This document shows positions 51,276 through 63,500 of a stretch of DNA of 64,000 nucleotides, piece after piece. The notes under the pieces are model-generated. The model saw only the letters and a list, made by a program, of their open reading frames with translations. It did not search any database and had not been told where the DNA came from. The stretch is from Lepisosteus oculatus (Eukaryota; Chordata; Actinopteri; Semionotiformes; Lepisosteidae): contig NC_090712.1 in assembly GCF_040954835.1 (NCBI RefSeq), positions 3,419,284-3,483,283 of the forward strand, written 5' to 3'. The first letter of the stretch is position 1. Each line of letters opens with the position of its first letter. The translations under genes and the position numbers were made by a program.

Positions 51276-51556
51276 TAATAATAATGTTACTTTATTAGCC
51301 CTATACAATTTCTTGCATTAGGAATTCGTCTTTTTGCATACCCCAGCTTTTCTCCATGGAGACACAGACACACAGACAGGGAGAGAAGCTTGGGGTCAGA
51401 GTCTGCCATTGTACGGCGCCCCTGGAGAAGTTGGGGTTAAGGGCCTTGCTCAGGGGCCCAACAGAGTAGGATTCCTCTGCCGGCCGCAGGATTTGAACCG
51501 GCAACCTTCCAGCCACAGGCGCAGATCCTGAGCCACAGAGCCACCGTTCCGCCGTT
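51276..51556 (-). mobile_element. tRNA-derived SINE, near full-length
   Basis: On the minus strand: a tRNA-like head GGTGGCTCTGTGGCTCAGGA, B-box GGTTCAAATCC, then GGGCCCCTGAGCAAGGCCC, CCAGGGGCGCCGTACAATGG, GCTGGGGTATGCAAAAAGAC, and a tail ATTCCTAATGCAAGAAATTG...GGGCTAATAAAGTAACATT with ATT repeats. The order and the intact boxes show a rather young copy of a common fish SINE. It is not a functional tRNA gene. Confidence 0.85.
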
Positions 51557-53440
51557 TGCCAACGGTACTCCGCGGGACAGCGCTGCGCGCATAGCGAGTG
51601 CAGGTTTGAGGCACTGTCAGTTGGCGGCGGCGGTTTCAGCTGATTGTCGCCGCTCACAGGACCTGCGATCACGTCTGGTCGGCGGAGCAGGCTTTAATTG
51701 TCACCTCTCCTGACAGGGTTTTCAGTGCACAGATCTCGTCCAGACGGAGCTGTCACAACACCATCTGTCCGCTAGCTCGCTCTGCTGTCCTCCCACTCGC
51801 TGTGCATATGATCAGGCCCCGTACCGGGAAAGAGAGGGAGCCGTGTCAGCAGGGAGGGGACCAAGCAAGACTTTGCATCTTCTCTAATTTCACATTTCGT
51901 TCCTCGAATTCCGGGTCTGTGGTTTAAAAGAAGGATCTCTGCTAGATCCCTAGGTCCTGGGTCCTGAGCCCGTCGTCCAGGTGTTGGAATGAATATCAGA
52001 TCAGTGGCCGGGCTGTCTGTGTGAGACTCTGTAGGACAGGGTGGGCTGAGTTCTCACATTCGGCTGTGTGTGCCTGTTCTCATTTGTGATATTCAGTCAA
52101 ATATACTGTAAAGCAACAGGTAAAGGTTTCTTCCATGCTGAAAAGAGAAGAAAAGAAACACAACGTCTTGGCTGTGGAACCTTCATCAAGTGTGCACCTG
52201 CTTTCACAACAAAATAAGCCATATATACTGTATGCATGGCTTTCCAGGCTGGCTCAAACATTCCTCTGTAACTATAGTTTTAACTCTCTCTGTATACATC
52301 TGCATATTGCTATGAGAGCCTTGGATTATTTCAGCTGAATGACCTCCTGTTGTTTGCAACCTCATATTTTTAATCATATGATTCCAGAGAGGGGAAAACA
52401 CCAAAAAGTGTACAATCTTCATTTTAACAAGGATTCTGATTTGTAATAAAATGACTGTAACACACAGGCCTTCAACACTAATCATTATAGTAGTTTTCTA
52501 GTACGTTACTTGTATGCATTATAATTAAGGGGTGAAATGCTTCTAGTAACCATTAGGATGGAAGGTGGAATTGAGAGATTTTGCTTCTTTACGCCCAGTC
52601 TAATCGCTGCAGTGCCAACATCCTGCCACTAGGTGCAGCTCTTACCCCTTGTTAGATTAACTTTTTTCGTAGTAGAACATTTATTACAAAATTACGGCGA
52701 TTATAAATCAGACATGAATTCATCAATGTAATTATTAAATTATTTCGTTCGATTAATACAGTATTCTCTGAATTGTACGTCTAAATGAAAAGCATCTCTT
52801 CATAATGAAAACTTTAATATGACATCCTGTCACAATTCAAGAAAATGTCACTCCGCCTTAAAAATTGGGATAAGTAGCACAGGCAAGGAAGCATGCATGC
52901 ATTTATGAATATTAAAACAAGGAAAAAGGAACAGTCGTGCTAAATAAATATGAAGGAATATTTTCCAAATCCCTCAAGTAGGAAAATACTGAATCACGAA
53001 TACATTAAAAATATGAAATGAAAAAAAAAACACGAACCAGAGGTTTCTGTAAATTTATTTGCCATTTATACATTGTCCGTATGCACCTTCTTTCACGTCA
53101 AACTGAACACAGTAGCTCCAGGTATTTTTTAAAAAACCTGCGCATTTAACAAATATGATATCATCAGCGATAACATCTTCTGAGTCGTTCTCGTTGAAGA
53201 GCGGCGATTCTTCCGAAATTGTCCCCCCCAAAAAACTTAAAACTACCATTCGGGTACCAACCCCGGACACGAATGAAAACAGCACAAAAGGCAGTACGCC
53301 CCTACCCTAGAAAAGCTGTGGTTTTGACTAAACCAGCCTTGGTCTGAATTAGCTGTTGCCATCAGTGCGTTCGGGAGTTAGATGCGTCTGAGCAGCCGTG
53401 CATTTTTTTTTTAAATGTAATAAATAAAACACGCGTTGAA
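51557..53440. other. intergenic, no gene found
   Basis: GC-rich just after the SINE, then AT-rich from about 52100 with no recognisable element. A CTCF-like CCACTAGGTGCAGCT lies at 52626-52640. Small open frames only. Confidence 0.6.
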
Positions 53441-53774
53441 GAGGACGAGGTAGCCGGCAGGACCCTTGCGTTCCCATAAGCGAATGTGGAAGTGCTTTAT
53501 CATCTCCTGAGGAGGGCAGAAGGCAGATCCTGGCTGTAGATGTGAAACTCCCCCCTCTCTCCTACTCGCTTTTCCCTGTGTGTCTATCAGGGTGAATCAA
53601 TGCGAGAGTCTCCGTTTCATACAAACTCCCATTCTCTCTCCGCTGCGCTGGCGTGCATGTGTACCTGGAGGACGCGTTCAGACGCCGCTTAGACCCGTCC
53701 ACCCGGCTCCTAGCGGGCCCGGAGCGAAATATGCTGTAGCGGAAAAGACTGGGGTTCGGACGGTCGGGCTCAAA

Positions 53775-53792
53775 ATGCCGTCGGAGGTGTAG
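53775..53792 (+). other. possible uORF (MPSEV) in the mark3 leader
   Basis: ATG CCG TCG GAG GTG TAG, in the same frame as the main ATG and 108 bases upstream of it. Relevant only if the leader extends beyond 53775. Confidence 0.4.
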
Positions 53793-53882
53793 AAGGTGGA
53801 AAAAGCACCCCCATTCTCAGTGCCCCCCTTGTTTTGCGCTCCGAAAGCTTGTTGCTTTGCGAAGCGGCCTAAAAAACACAAA

Positions 53883-53933
53883 ATGTCGACCAGAACGCCA
53901 TTGCCCACGGTGAATGAGCGCGACACAGAGAAT
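53883..53933 (+). CDS. mark3: mark3 exon 1 (MAP/microtubule affinity-regulating kinase), partial
   Basis: The frame reads MSTRTPLPTVNERDTEN (17 codons), then the donor GTAAGT in phase 0. As I remember it this is identical to the N-terminus of human MARK3, and one residue off MARK1 (MSA instead of MST); MARK2 and MARK4 differ more. Known for the family: MARK/Par-1 Ser/Thr kinases phosphorylate tau/MAP2/MAP4 on KXGS motifs and control microtubule stability and cell polarity; kinase, UBA, spacer and KA1 domains follow this N-terminal header. None of those exons is in the window, so the gene continues beyond 64000. A at -3 supports the start. The assignment to mark3 rather than mark1 rests on one residue. 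Confidence 0.85.
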
Positions 53934-54134
53934 GTAAGTACTGCAATGTCATTTTTATCCTCCCGGCACCGTTATCGGGTTTTGCTTTCGGCCTTCTTTA
54001 ACTGTTTAGGTGTGCCTTGTACGTTATGTTGAAAGTGCCGATGTCGACGTTGCAAAATAACGTTGCAGGACCGGGACACTTTCAGAATAGGCTGTCGGGG
54101 AGGAGGAGGGCGAGGAGTCCACGGGTGGGAGCAC

Positions 54135-54150
54135 GCATATATATATAAAA
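54135..54150. repeat. short AT microsatellite
   Basis: 'gcatatatatataaaaa', about 70 bp after the CpG-rich block. Confidence 0.8.
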
Positions 54151-57100
54151 ACTAGGGAGACTTGTACTTTTGCGATGTCATTGTGCAGCAAACGAAGATA
54201 AAAAGACGGGAATGGGAAACGTCAGACAACTTGGGGCGAGCAGACGGGACGAGACAGAGGCGCAAACTGGACCGCCGTTGTCTGTTTTGAGTTCCCCTTT
54301 ATATCTTGTTAATACGTAATGTTTGACAAGCGCTGTTTAATATCAACACGCATTGGATTTGGAAACATATGTATCAAAGATGTAACACGTTATGCGCAGC
54401 GTTTTTCGGGCTGCATCATTGAATGCCCTACTGTGTCCTACTTAGCCTCGCTACGCCAACAAAACGCTGTTTACTAATTTAAAGTACCGGTAGCGTAGGC
54501 AAGATCTTCCCTTTTAATGATGCACGTTGCTAGCGAAATGTGCTCGATTTACCCTCGTAGATTTCTTTTTTTTGGGGGGGAAGACAAGCTTTATTTTAAA
54601 TGTAACCTAGTTTCTTTAATACGTCTTTAGTGTAAATCCAAGAGCTCTGACAATGGGACGAAACCTGTGCAGGAATCCGGCCTGTCCGTGAATTCCGCCT
54701 TCGCATTGTCCTTGATTCTCGGATGAAATAAAGCAAAACGAAACCTTTCGGCTCCCGGCTTGAATCTGAATAAAAACGTGCGATGAAATTGGTTTCGTAG
54801 ACGCGTTCTAGATTTAAATCTGTTTTCCAAGCATCTGCGAGTATTTCAACCTACAGCTGGGAAACCCAGGACTGGGAAGTTAATCATTCCGGCCAAAGAC
54901 TTCACTTGGCACAGGTTACCCTGCGGCTCGTCTGCGTTTAAAAATGAACAGAAATCGTACTAGAAAACGCCGATCCGGAAGACGTCGCAGCCCTAAATTA
55001 ATGTTAATACATATGCTAATAATGTTAAACGCGTTTGGCGTTTGTGATCCGAATTTGGTGCTGGAAATCAGGGGTTGGTACTGAGGAGAACGTCCAGGGT
55101 GGATGACAATGCGCTTTGTGGGACTTATTGTAGGAGCGGAAAACTTTCATGCGGTTTTTTTTTTAAATAGAGGTGCTCGTGTTTGAGGGCAGTTTTTTTA
55201 TTGTATAGCTAGGAGAGGGATCTTTACAAATCGTATGCCATTTTAATGTCCGACTTGGGGGGGAAGTCGCATTTCTTTTACAAGTTCTTCCCAGCAGTGA
55301 GTTCCCACGTCTGAAATGCAGCAGGACTGCAGCTGCAAACCTCAGCTTGCCTTTGAATCCTTGTTGCGCAAGACCTTGGCTTTGGCATGGAGAGGGATCC
55401 GGGGTCGGGTCCACGCGGGACCTTCACTCGCCTGTCGGGGTGTCTGAAATGACACAGACCCCTTGCCCCTGGTGCAGAAGGCCTGAAGAGCTCACGCTGC
55501 CCCGATTCCCATTGCAATGAAGTCGCTTTGCCCGGAATCCTATCAGATATACTACATCCTGAGCTCCCCTGATGCGTTTCACTTGGACGTGGGACACTTG
55601 CACGTTGCTGTGTAGCTTGTGTTGTTTCCCCGTGTGCAGTGCAAGTCTGTATGACCCACAACATCATCCAGAGAGTGCTGTGCATCAAGTATGTGTTTAC
55701 TTGTGTCACATTAACTGCATTCTGTACTTTGGTCCAGTTACTAGTCGTGTGTCCCCCTTTTCCTAGACCTGCCTTCCCTGTGGTCTGTTAATTCTGCAGG
55801 AAGACTCCTTCACTCTTGATGATCACCCCGGCTGCATCACTTATGTGTCTCCATATGTTGCAGCATTTGTGAAAGAAGGAGCAGTAACATGCGTTATTAA
55901 GGCACAGTACAGGTGTTTGGGCCGTGTATTTGCATGGAAGGACAGGATGTACTGAAATCACTGCAGATTTCTTTTACCTCTTTTTATGGCCTTCATAAAT
56001 TGTTGCACTTACAGCCTGCTGCAGTCATCTGTGTTTGGTATATTATTATGATTGACACAGAAACTCATCAGATGATTTTTTTAACCTATACTCACTTAGC
56101 TTGTGAACATCTACACTAGAGGGACTGTAAACTCTCCATTTTTATTTTTAATTCTTTTTTTTTGTGTGTGTCTGTGAAGCAGCATGTCGCAGGCATTAAG
56201 GGCTTTGTACCTTTGACCCGGAAGTGAAATTCCCAGAGTGCCGTGGGAAGTTTCCGGCCTCTGAAGTCCCAATCAGGCTGAAAAAGAGATAAAAGGCCAC
56301 TTGCCACTTGGAGCCTCTGCATGAATGATTTCAGGACAGAAGCCTGGAATCTGATGAAGTTGTATCTTTTAACTTTCCCAGCATATGAAACCTTGTTTTT
56401 AGATTGAAAGGAATCGTTCCTTTAATTCAATGTAATGTTTTAAATATAACATTGTTATTTTGCAGTTTTTGTTGTATTGTGGTGCCACACCTCTGCTGTT
56501 TCTAGGTGGGGCTGTGAGCTCTGGGAGAAAGGCGATAGGTGTGTGTTGTGTAGTAGCTGGAAGAATTTCAGTTCCATGAAACTGTTCGTAATCATGCTCT
56601 ATCATTGCATGACCCGTTATGGCTCAGTGTTGCCCTACCTTGTCATTATGCTGCGTCACTGGCGAAACGCTACCTCAGACAGAAATGTTCTGTGCGAGAG
56701 CTGGTTTAGAGCTCGATTTCTGTGTATCTCATGCTACGGCCAGATCCAGTCTCTCCTGACACCGTTTTGCACAAGATGCAAAAGGGTCATGGGTCACAGT
56801 ACTTCGTAATTGCACCTTAGTGATTTAGGCCTAGTTGTGGATGGTGTGCAGGGTGTGTTGTCAGGTGTGCTGAAGGTCTGCTCTGTGATGCTCACACAGA
56901 ACATTTGATGACTGTTACCTTCACACAAGGGAACTTCGGGCTTCTCTCAAGATATGTATTGATATTTATTTATATTAAGAAGTATTTATATTATTTTCTT
57001 ATCGTTTCCATTGCGTTTCCACAGGGTACTGCCTCATTAGTTACTGTATTAAAATGTGTCTTAGGAAATTGTCCATTAATGTTTGTTAGATCTTAAAAAC

Positions 57101-57491
57101 TGAAATAGGCTTTGAGGTTACTTGGATATTAAACATAGGTTTTAAGTGTATTGCTCTACCCTTTAAGATGTTAATGTTAGTCTTATTCCCTCCTTGCCCA
57201 GCATGGGTCTTCTCATCTTGTTTCTTGTTATTTGCAATGCAGTTAATCTTTAAGGAGCAGCATTGACTCAAGAATGACTTCTTCACTCGTATGAGGTTGC
57301 ACTTTGTTTTTGCAGTGGGCTTCACAGCACTGCGCAACACTAATATTGTTCCCTGCTTTCCTGTTTCTGGCAGTCACCCTGGCGGCTCTCTCACAGGCTG
57401 CTCCTACTGCGGTAGGAGTTACCACAGAAAAACAAAGTGTCGAAAGCAGCAAACGCCAAGCGCAGAACACCGTACAACAGCAGCAAGCATG

Positions 57492-57861
57492 TGTAAAAAG
57501 GCGCCGTCCTTCAGATGAGACGTAAAACCGAGATCCTGACTCTCTGTAGTCATTAAAAATCCCAGGGTGTTTTTTGAAAAGAGTTGGGGTGTAACCCCAG
57601 CGTCCTGGCCAAATTTCCCATTGGCCCTTACCAATCATGGCCTCCTAATAATCCCCATCTATGAATTGGCTTCTTTACTCTGCTCTCCTCCCCACATAGA
57701 GCTGGTGTGTGGGGGGCGTACTGATGCACTAGGGCTGCCGTCGCATCATCCAGGTGGGGCTGCACACTGGTGGTGGAGGAGAGTCCCCATTACCTATAAA
57801 GCGCATTAAGTGGAGAGTCCAGAAAAGCGCTATATAAGTGTAAGCAATTATTATTGCTATT
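57492..57861 (+). mobile_element. 5S-rRNA-derived SINE, 5'-truncated copy
   Basis: It starts within the middle domain ('gcgccgtccttcagatgagacg', 'gatcctgactctctgtagtca') and has the whole 3' module and ATT tail. The 5S head and the CTCF-type core are missing. Confidence 0.9.
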
Positions 57862-60264
57862 ATGTGGTGAAATACTGGAACAGCTAGATTCAGGGGGGCA
57901 CATAAACCTCATAAGCATCACCCAGCACCCGTGCCTGTTCATTTGAAGCCATCAAATTGTAGAAGCAAGATAATGCCTGTTGTATCAGGGTCTGGGATGA
58001 TACGAGCTGAATTTTACGACCTGGTGTGTCTGATAGGCACCAGGCAGGGCTGACCCTCTTGACTTCTCGTAATGTGATGCCTGCCCTAGCAAATGTCAGT
58101 CTGCCAGTAAATGTGATAGGCAGGAGATTAGGTTCAGAATGGCTATTCATATACGTTCTGTGCAAAATGGGAGCAGGGGGGGGCATAGGTTGAAGAGACC
58201 AGCGGCTTTTGCGAAAACAAAAGTGACAGAAGGGCTCACTGTAGCTTAACAGATTGGTAGCACGGCCTTCGCCTATCAAACAATTGCCCCACTACGTCAC
58301 GCTGTAAAAGGAGAAAGCCCTGTTTTTTTTCCTGATTGTTCTTCTCAGAATGTTGTGTCCTCAGGCAGTGTTTTCAGCTCCGGTGCATGTCCTGTCTGTG
58401 CGTTGCTCACAAACAAACGGAGAGGCTTTGCCACTGGAGGAGGAAGTGTGTCGGTGTTAGTCACTGGAGTTTTCAGCACGGCGCGCGCTCCCAGTTCCCC
58501 TTCTCCTCTCGGTGTCCCGTAAATCAGCTGCTGTCATGCCCTTTCACCCCGGTCCAGGCAAAAGAGTGGCCGTTCCGCCATTTCTGCGTCGGCCTGTTTT
58601 GCGTGGAGAACGCAGGTGCCGCGCAGGGCGGCTTCAATCGCATTAGCAGGGCCTCCAGCTTGCACACCACCGTTTTTAAATCTGCCTGTTTGGTCTGATT
58701 CTAAATGAATAAAGGGTGAAGCGTCGGCCAGATCCCTCCTAAATCACAGGCTTGTCTGGCCACATTCCATCTTGCAGTTAATGAAGCTGTGCAGACGGTG
58801 CTGATTATTATTCATAGGTAAATAACGCAGGTAAGATGGTAGTCTGATGATCAGCAAATAGTACTCCGAGCCAAATCGCTCAGGCGTCTGGCAAGCTTGA
58901 TTTTCTTTTGCCTTAGATCTAAAGCCATTTGTTTCCGTGCTTTCAAAACTGTCGGGATAAAGAGATTTTCATTGCTCTAACTATAAAGCTACCGTCTTCA
59001 CCATGAAGCTGTGCCCTTGAGTGGTGTCAGGGCTGACTGTGCAAGTCAGGCACCGGAATGCGGCACTGACAGAGGTGTTCAGAGTTTCAGAGAGGGGATT
59101 TCATCAGCCAGCAAGCTGGTGGTGTAGCGATCAGACCCCTGGTGAACCCCTGTCTTGTGCTGTGATGCACATGGTGCCATGTAGTTAATTTTATTTAGAT
59201 TCCTGGTGGTTAAAGGTCTAATAAATGTATAAAATATTCAATTTTCCAAAATAATATAAATGATCCGTTATATGCCCTTCATCGATTCACATAGTTGAGT
59301 TGTTTCTAGCTTAACTTTGAAGTGTTTGAAAGTGAGGTAGATTTTTATGGCTTCTGGGCATCTTTCCCAAGTGCCAGTTAAACATTGGAAAGATTGGTGA
59401 ATCCCGGTGTGTCACTTTAGTTTCGCCCCCAGTGTGTGAACGTTGAGTCATCCTGACAGAGACTAGTTTCTCCAAGTCAGAACGCAGGCCACAGCTTTCC
59501 TTGAAGCGTGTGGCTAAATCTGTAAACCTCAGTGATATTTAGATATTGGCATCCCTTTGGAGAGAGAAACCAAGCATCCTGAAATATGTGTTCTGTAAAA
59601 TAGGAAAGCCAACTGGGAAAAAAAACCCAGAATTTTCTCTGCTTTATTGTCTGAAAAAAAAAACCCGAAAGCTTTTATAGTTTTATAGCACTATGTCCTC
59701 TATGAAGAAGCTGATTCATATGGTGTTGAACCTTCTGAAATTAAATAAAATTTGATCAACTTACATTTCACTGGTGGTAGTTCAACAAATGTCGTTTCCC
59801 GCAGGGGATGCAATTATAATTTCACAATACTCTCCCCCTCACAAAATGCACTGTAAAAAAACAGCAGTTTAGCTGTGCAAAAATTCCTTACATTCCTAAT
59901 GCCTCCTAATGACCAAAACCACCTCACCAGAAGAGTTTAACAGTGTGAGTCAATTTCCTCTGCCCGTGTGTGATGGCACCACCTTGAACATCAAATTGTA
60001 TATGGCCAATAAAGTGATCTTAAAGAGTCAGTGAGTGAATGCAGGTGTTCTTACTTTTGATGATATCTAAGAACCACAGACCTGACCAGAGATTGCAGAC
60101 TGGCTTTGGTGAGGTTGTGTTTATTTTTAATGCAGTGGTTAATTGGAGTGTTTGTGTAATGCAGCTACTGTAATATTGGTTGAAGTATGAGGTAACGTTT
60201 CAGAATGGTTTAGTTGGGCTTTAATCCTTTGTCATGACGATGAACAGGTGGCTGCGTGGATGTA

Positions 60265-60563
60265 CAGTGGTGTTAGAAAGTTTGTGAACCCTTTAGAATT
60301 TTCTGAATTTCTGCATAAATGTGACCTAAAATGGGATCCGATCTTCATCTAAGTCATAACGTTACTTTTTCCAACAAAGACATTTAATGTTGGATCATTT
60401 TGATCAATAAATGAATAAAAATGTATATCCTTTTGTGTGTTGTTTTATTGGGTGCTCTTTATCTATTTTTATGACTTAGATGAAGATCTGATCCCATTTA
60501 AGGTCAAATTTATGCAGAAATTCAGAAAATTCTAAATGGTTCACAAACTTTCTAGTACCACTG
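60265..60563. mobile_element. palindromic MITE with TA target duplication
   Basis: It begins CAGTGGTGTTAGAAAGTTTG and ends with the inverse (CAAACTTTCTAGTACCACTG), flanked by TA on both sides (60263-60264 and 60564-60565). The inverted repeats run far inward ('ttctgaatttctgcataaat', 'gggatc(c/a)gatcttcatct'), so nearly the whole 299 bp folds back apart from a central AT-rich loop. No coding part. TA duplication points to Tc1/mariner-type mobilisation. Confidence 0.9.
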
Positions 60564-60574
60564 TATCCTTCTTT

Positions 60575-60660
60575 GCTCCCTTTGTCTGCCGGGCTGGGCT
60601 CTGGCTGACCGTGACCTTGTATTGGACTAAGCGGTTATCGAACATGGGTGGATGGATGAT
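60575..60660 (+). mobile_element. SINE 3' end fragment
   Basis: 'ccgggctgggctctggctgaccgtgacc' to 'ctaagcggttatcgaacatgggtggatggatga' is the typical 3' end of the 'ggataagcggt...gatggatgg' fish SINE family. It lies 11 bp after the MITE. Confidence 0.7.
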
Positions 60661-63384
60661 CTCTTAGTGGGCACACACAATGACCCCTGTGGCCTCACTG
60701 GAGCTTGCAGGTATGTGGTGCTGTCGGAGAGGGACACAGCTCTCCTCTAGGCAGGGTTGAACCTTCGGTGTGGGGCTGCGCTGCCTCTGCTGTGTTAAAA
60801 CACAGTTGACCTGGAGGTGGGTGTGTCAGAGGAGTCTGTCTACTCTTTCTCTTTAATCCCCACTGAGGTATAGGGGTTTTGAGTGGCGATTTGTAAGGTG
60901 AAAACACAAAACTGTTTGTATATCCGGGATAATTGGCAATTCTGACTTAAACGTTTTCTGAATTTAGAGTAGTTTGTTGTCACGGGATGTGTGATGGGTC
61001 AGAGATTGGCTGTGTGTTGTCACTCAGCTTGTGTCTTTGCCTGTCATTAGCCTGTTTTGTTGCAAGTTTCTCGCTGAGGTTGGTTCCGTTTCAAGTGTTA
61101 TGTCTGAGCACATACTCTGGCTCGGGGATCACTCTGAGACAGTGCCTTGATGCAATGCTCTCTTTCCACTGTAGCTCTGCTTTTTGCAGAGGTCGCTCTA
61201 CAGGACTGGTCTGCTGTCTCAGAGATGGTTGTGGTTCTCTAGCTTTTTGTCAGTTGTTGTCTTCTGTATTGGTTACGGCCTCAGGCATACAGGATCCAAC
61301 ACTGTTTCATTTTGTTTTTGGAGTAAAATTGGCTTTGGGATTTGTCTGCACGAGAAGCTTTGTACATTAGTGACTCGGGAGTCTGTATGTCTGGAACTCA
61401 TTGGTAAAATGATTTCTGTACTTTAGAGAAACATTAGTGAACAGTCTTTGACAAAGAAGATAATGCACCTCTATTTTCGTTGTGTTTATCACCTGTTCTG
61501 TTAGGTCTTTTGCTTGTAGTTTCCTGTCATTTCTTTTGATGGGCTTGTTTTATTATCCAATTATTCCAATTATAAAAAGACTTGGATGCAACATTAATTA
61601 GGATTATGCAGATAGGATAGGCTACGTAAGGATTATGCATATAGATTCTTAAATGATTCACTTTGCCATTTTAACTCCAATACAAAACACCTGGCAGTTG
61701 AGCTCAGCATTTTATATTAATACTGATTTATTATATAGTACTACTCAGTCAGAAAGACCTATGTGCTCACTATTTAACTTATTATACTCTTAATTAAAAG
61801 CACTGCAGAGATTTATTAGTCGTCACATTACATACACTATCGGCCCATAACAAAATGAAAATGAGGAGGCTGTTGGTTTTCGTGCTGCAGCATTCACAGG
61901 GTTTGTCCTTCACCGAAAGCTCGGGTTTGGTCTGTACCTTCTTTTTCCCATCTTAATCCATGTCAGTGTCGATTATGTAACAAGCTTCTTATGAACATGA
62001 AGAATTTCTTGTAATATAGCTTTGAGATATGACTTCCAGGCTGGGTTTAGCAGTGTGTTTTCTACCCAGATGACTTGACAAAATCAAGATGAAGGTGAGA
62101 GCTCAGCTTGGGAAAACAGAGCAAAATTGTTTTTTTTTACAGGAGCTTTGCAGTTTAGGTCTTAATCAATACTAGCCTCAAATGTCCAGGCATCTCTGCA
62201 GACAGGGATATCACACTTTCCTTGTGCTTACTGTTTCCCCTCTAATATACCTTATTATCATCCCAATAAAGCTGAGGTCTTGACAGCAGCTGTTTTGAAA
62301 GCCCTTTAAGATGGGCTTGCTGTGGCGGAGCTTGGAGGACCCTTTGTGTTTTTGATCAACACAATATACAGTAGGAATGACAACTTTGTGAAGTGTTACT
62401 GTTGGCTCCCTTTCGTCCTGGGCCTTGTGCGATATTGAAAGTTAGGGATGCTATGACACTGTGATATGTTTTTAAGTTCAAATCCTGGAAATTGGGGGGG
62501 AAAAGAAGACATTTGCTTCAGATGAAGGAAGGCCTTTCTAAAACCCGGCCATCCTCAGCTGAAATCTCCCCAGGGACATCGCGTCCACCTCTTGTCAGTG
62601 CACTGACGCTGCAAATCATAAAGAATTTTTTTTTAAATATTTGTTTAGTCCAGCTTGCCTGTTTTACAGGCTGCGTTTAAAAAAATCATTCAACCCTTAA
62701 CTACAGTACATGTTGCAGTGTTTAGGTGAAGGCAAATTCCTGCCTGTTGAGGTAACTTGTACTGTAGCTTTATAGTGGTTTTGTGAACTGCACTGCCAGG
62801 CCTCGCATTATTCTAGTGAAATATGAGTATCTAATCATCAGTAACCTGAAATGGGTATTGTAGTAGGAGAACAGTGCATTAGGTAAATGCTGGGAAATTC
62901 AATTTGGGAAGTGAGACAAATTTGACAGCTGTTGCAGTGAATGTCGAAGGTGGGGTACTATGTATTCTGTTCTTTGACTGCACTGGAATGCATTCCTGTT
63001 TAACACCACCACCAGAAAAAGTCTGTGAACTCCGAATCTGGGCCAAGTCCAACTGGGTCAAGTCCAAAGACACGGGACTGCGGTAGTGAAGGGGTCACTG
63101 TCTCGGAGTTTGTCTCCCAAAGAGCAAGGTGTAAAATGTGGGTCACTAAGCAAATTTAATCTTGGCCACAGTCAAGTCGCACCCCCTGCAAAGTTTTCCA
63201 TTACATGAAGGAATAAAAGAACTGCTTTTTTTTTCCAGTTTCAGCACACACTAAATGTTTTTTTTTCTGTAGAATTCAAGCTGAATCATTACTGTATGCC
63301 TGTATCTTACTCATGTATACTGTTACATGTATCTAATGAAATAATATAGGCACAGCTTGTATCACACAGTCGCTTTGACATCCT

Positions 63385-63500
63385 AATACCTGGGTATTTT
63401 CCTGGACTTGGTTGAAGCACTCTGCTCGAGGGTCTCTGTCTCATCTGGGATTTGAACCTACTACTTCCCTGTTCCTTTCTCACTCACCGAGAGGACTCCC
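63385..63500 (-). mobile_element. tRNA-derived SINE fragment
   Basis: On the minus strand: B-box GGTTCAAATCCCAG, then a decayed GAGCAGAGTGCTTCAACC and CCAGGAAAATACCCAGGTAT. The same order (GAGCAAGGTACTTAACC, CCAGTAAAATACCCAGCTGT) is common in fish tRNA-derived SINEs and is seen in part at 12935-13087 and 29650-29845. Confidence 0.6.

Larger units (their letters stand above)
53440..54110 (+). promoter_or_regulatory. CpG-rich region, probable mark3 promoter and 5' UTR
   Basis: CpG density rises sharply around the mark3 start codon, in contrast to the AT-rich sequence before 53400. An in-frame stop TAG at 53790 fixes 53883 as the first in-frame ATG downstream of it. A transcription start cannot be placed. 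Confidence 0.6.

Noticed and set aside
51480..51545. tRNA-like sequence with an intact B-box
   Set aside because: It is the head of a SINE with body and tail following; the acceptor stem does not close and no anticodon arm is convincing.
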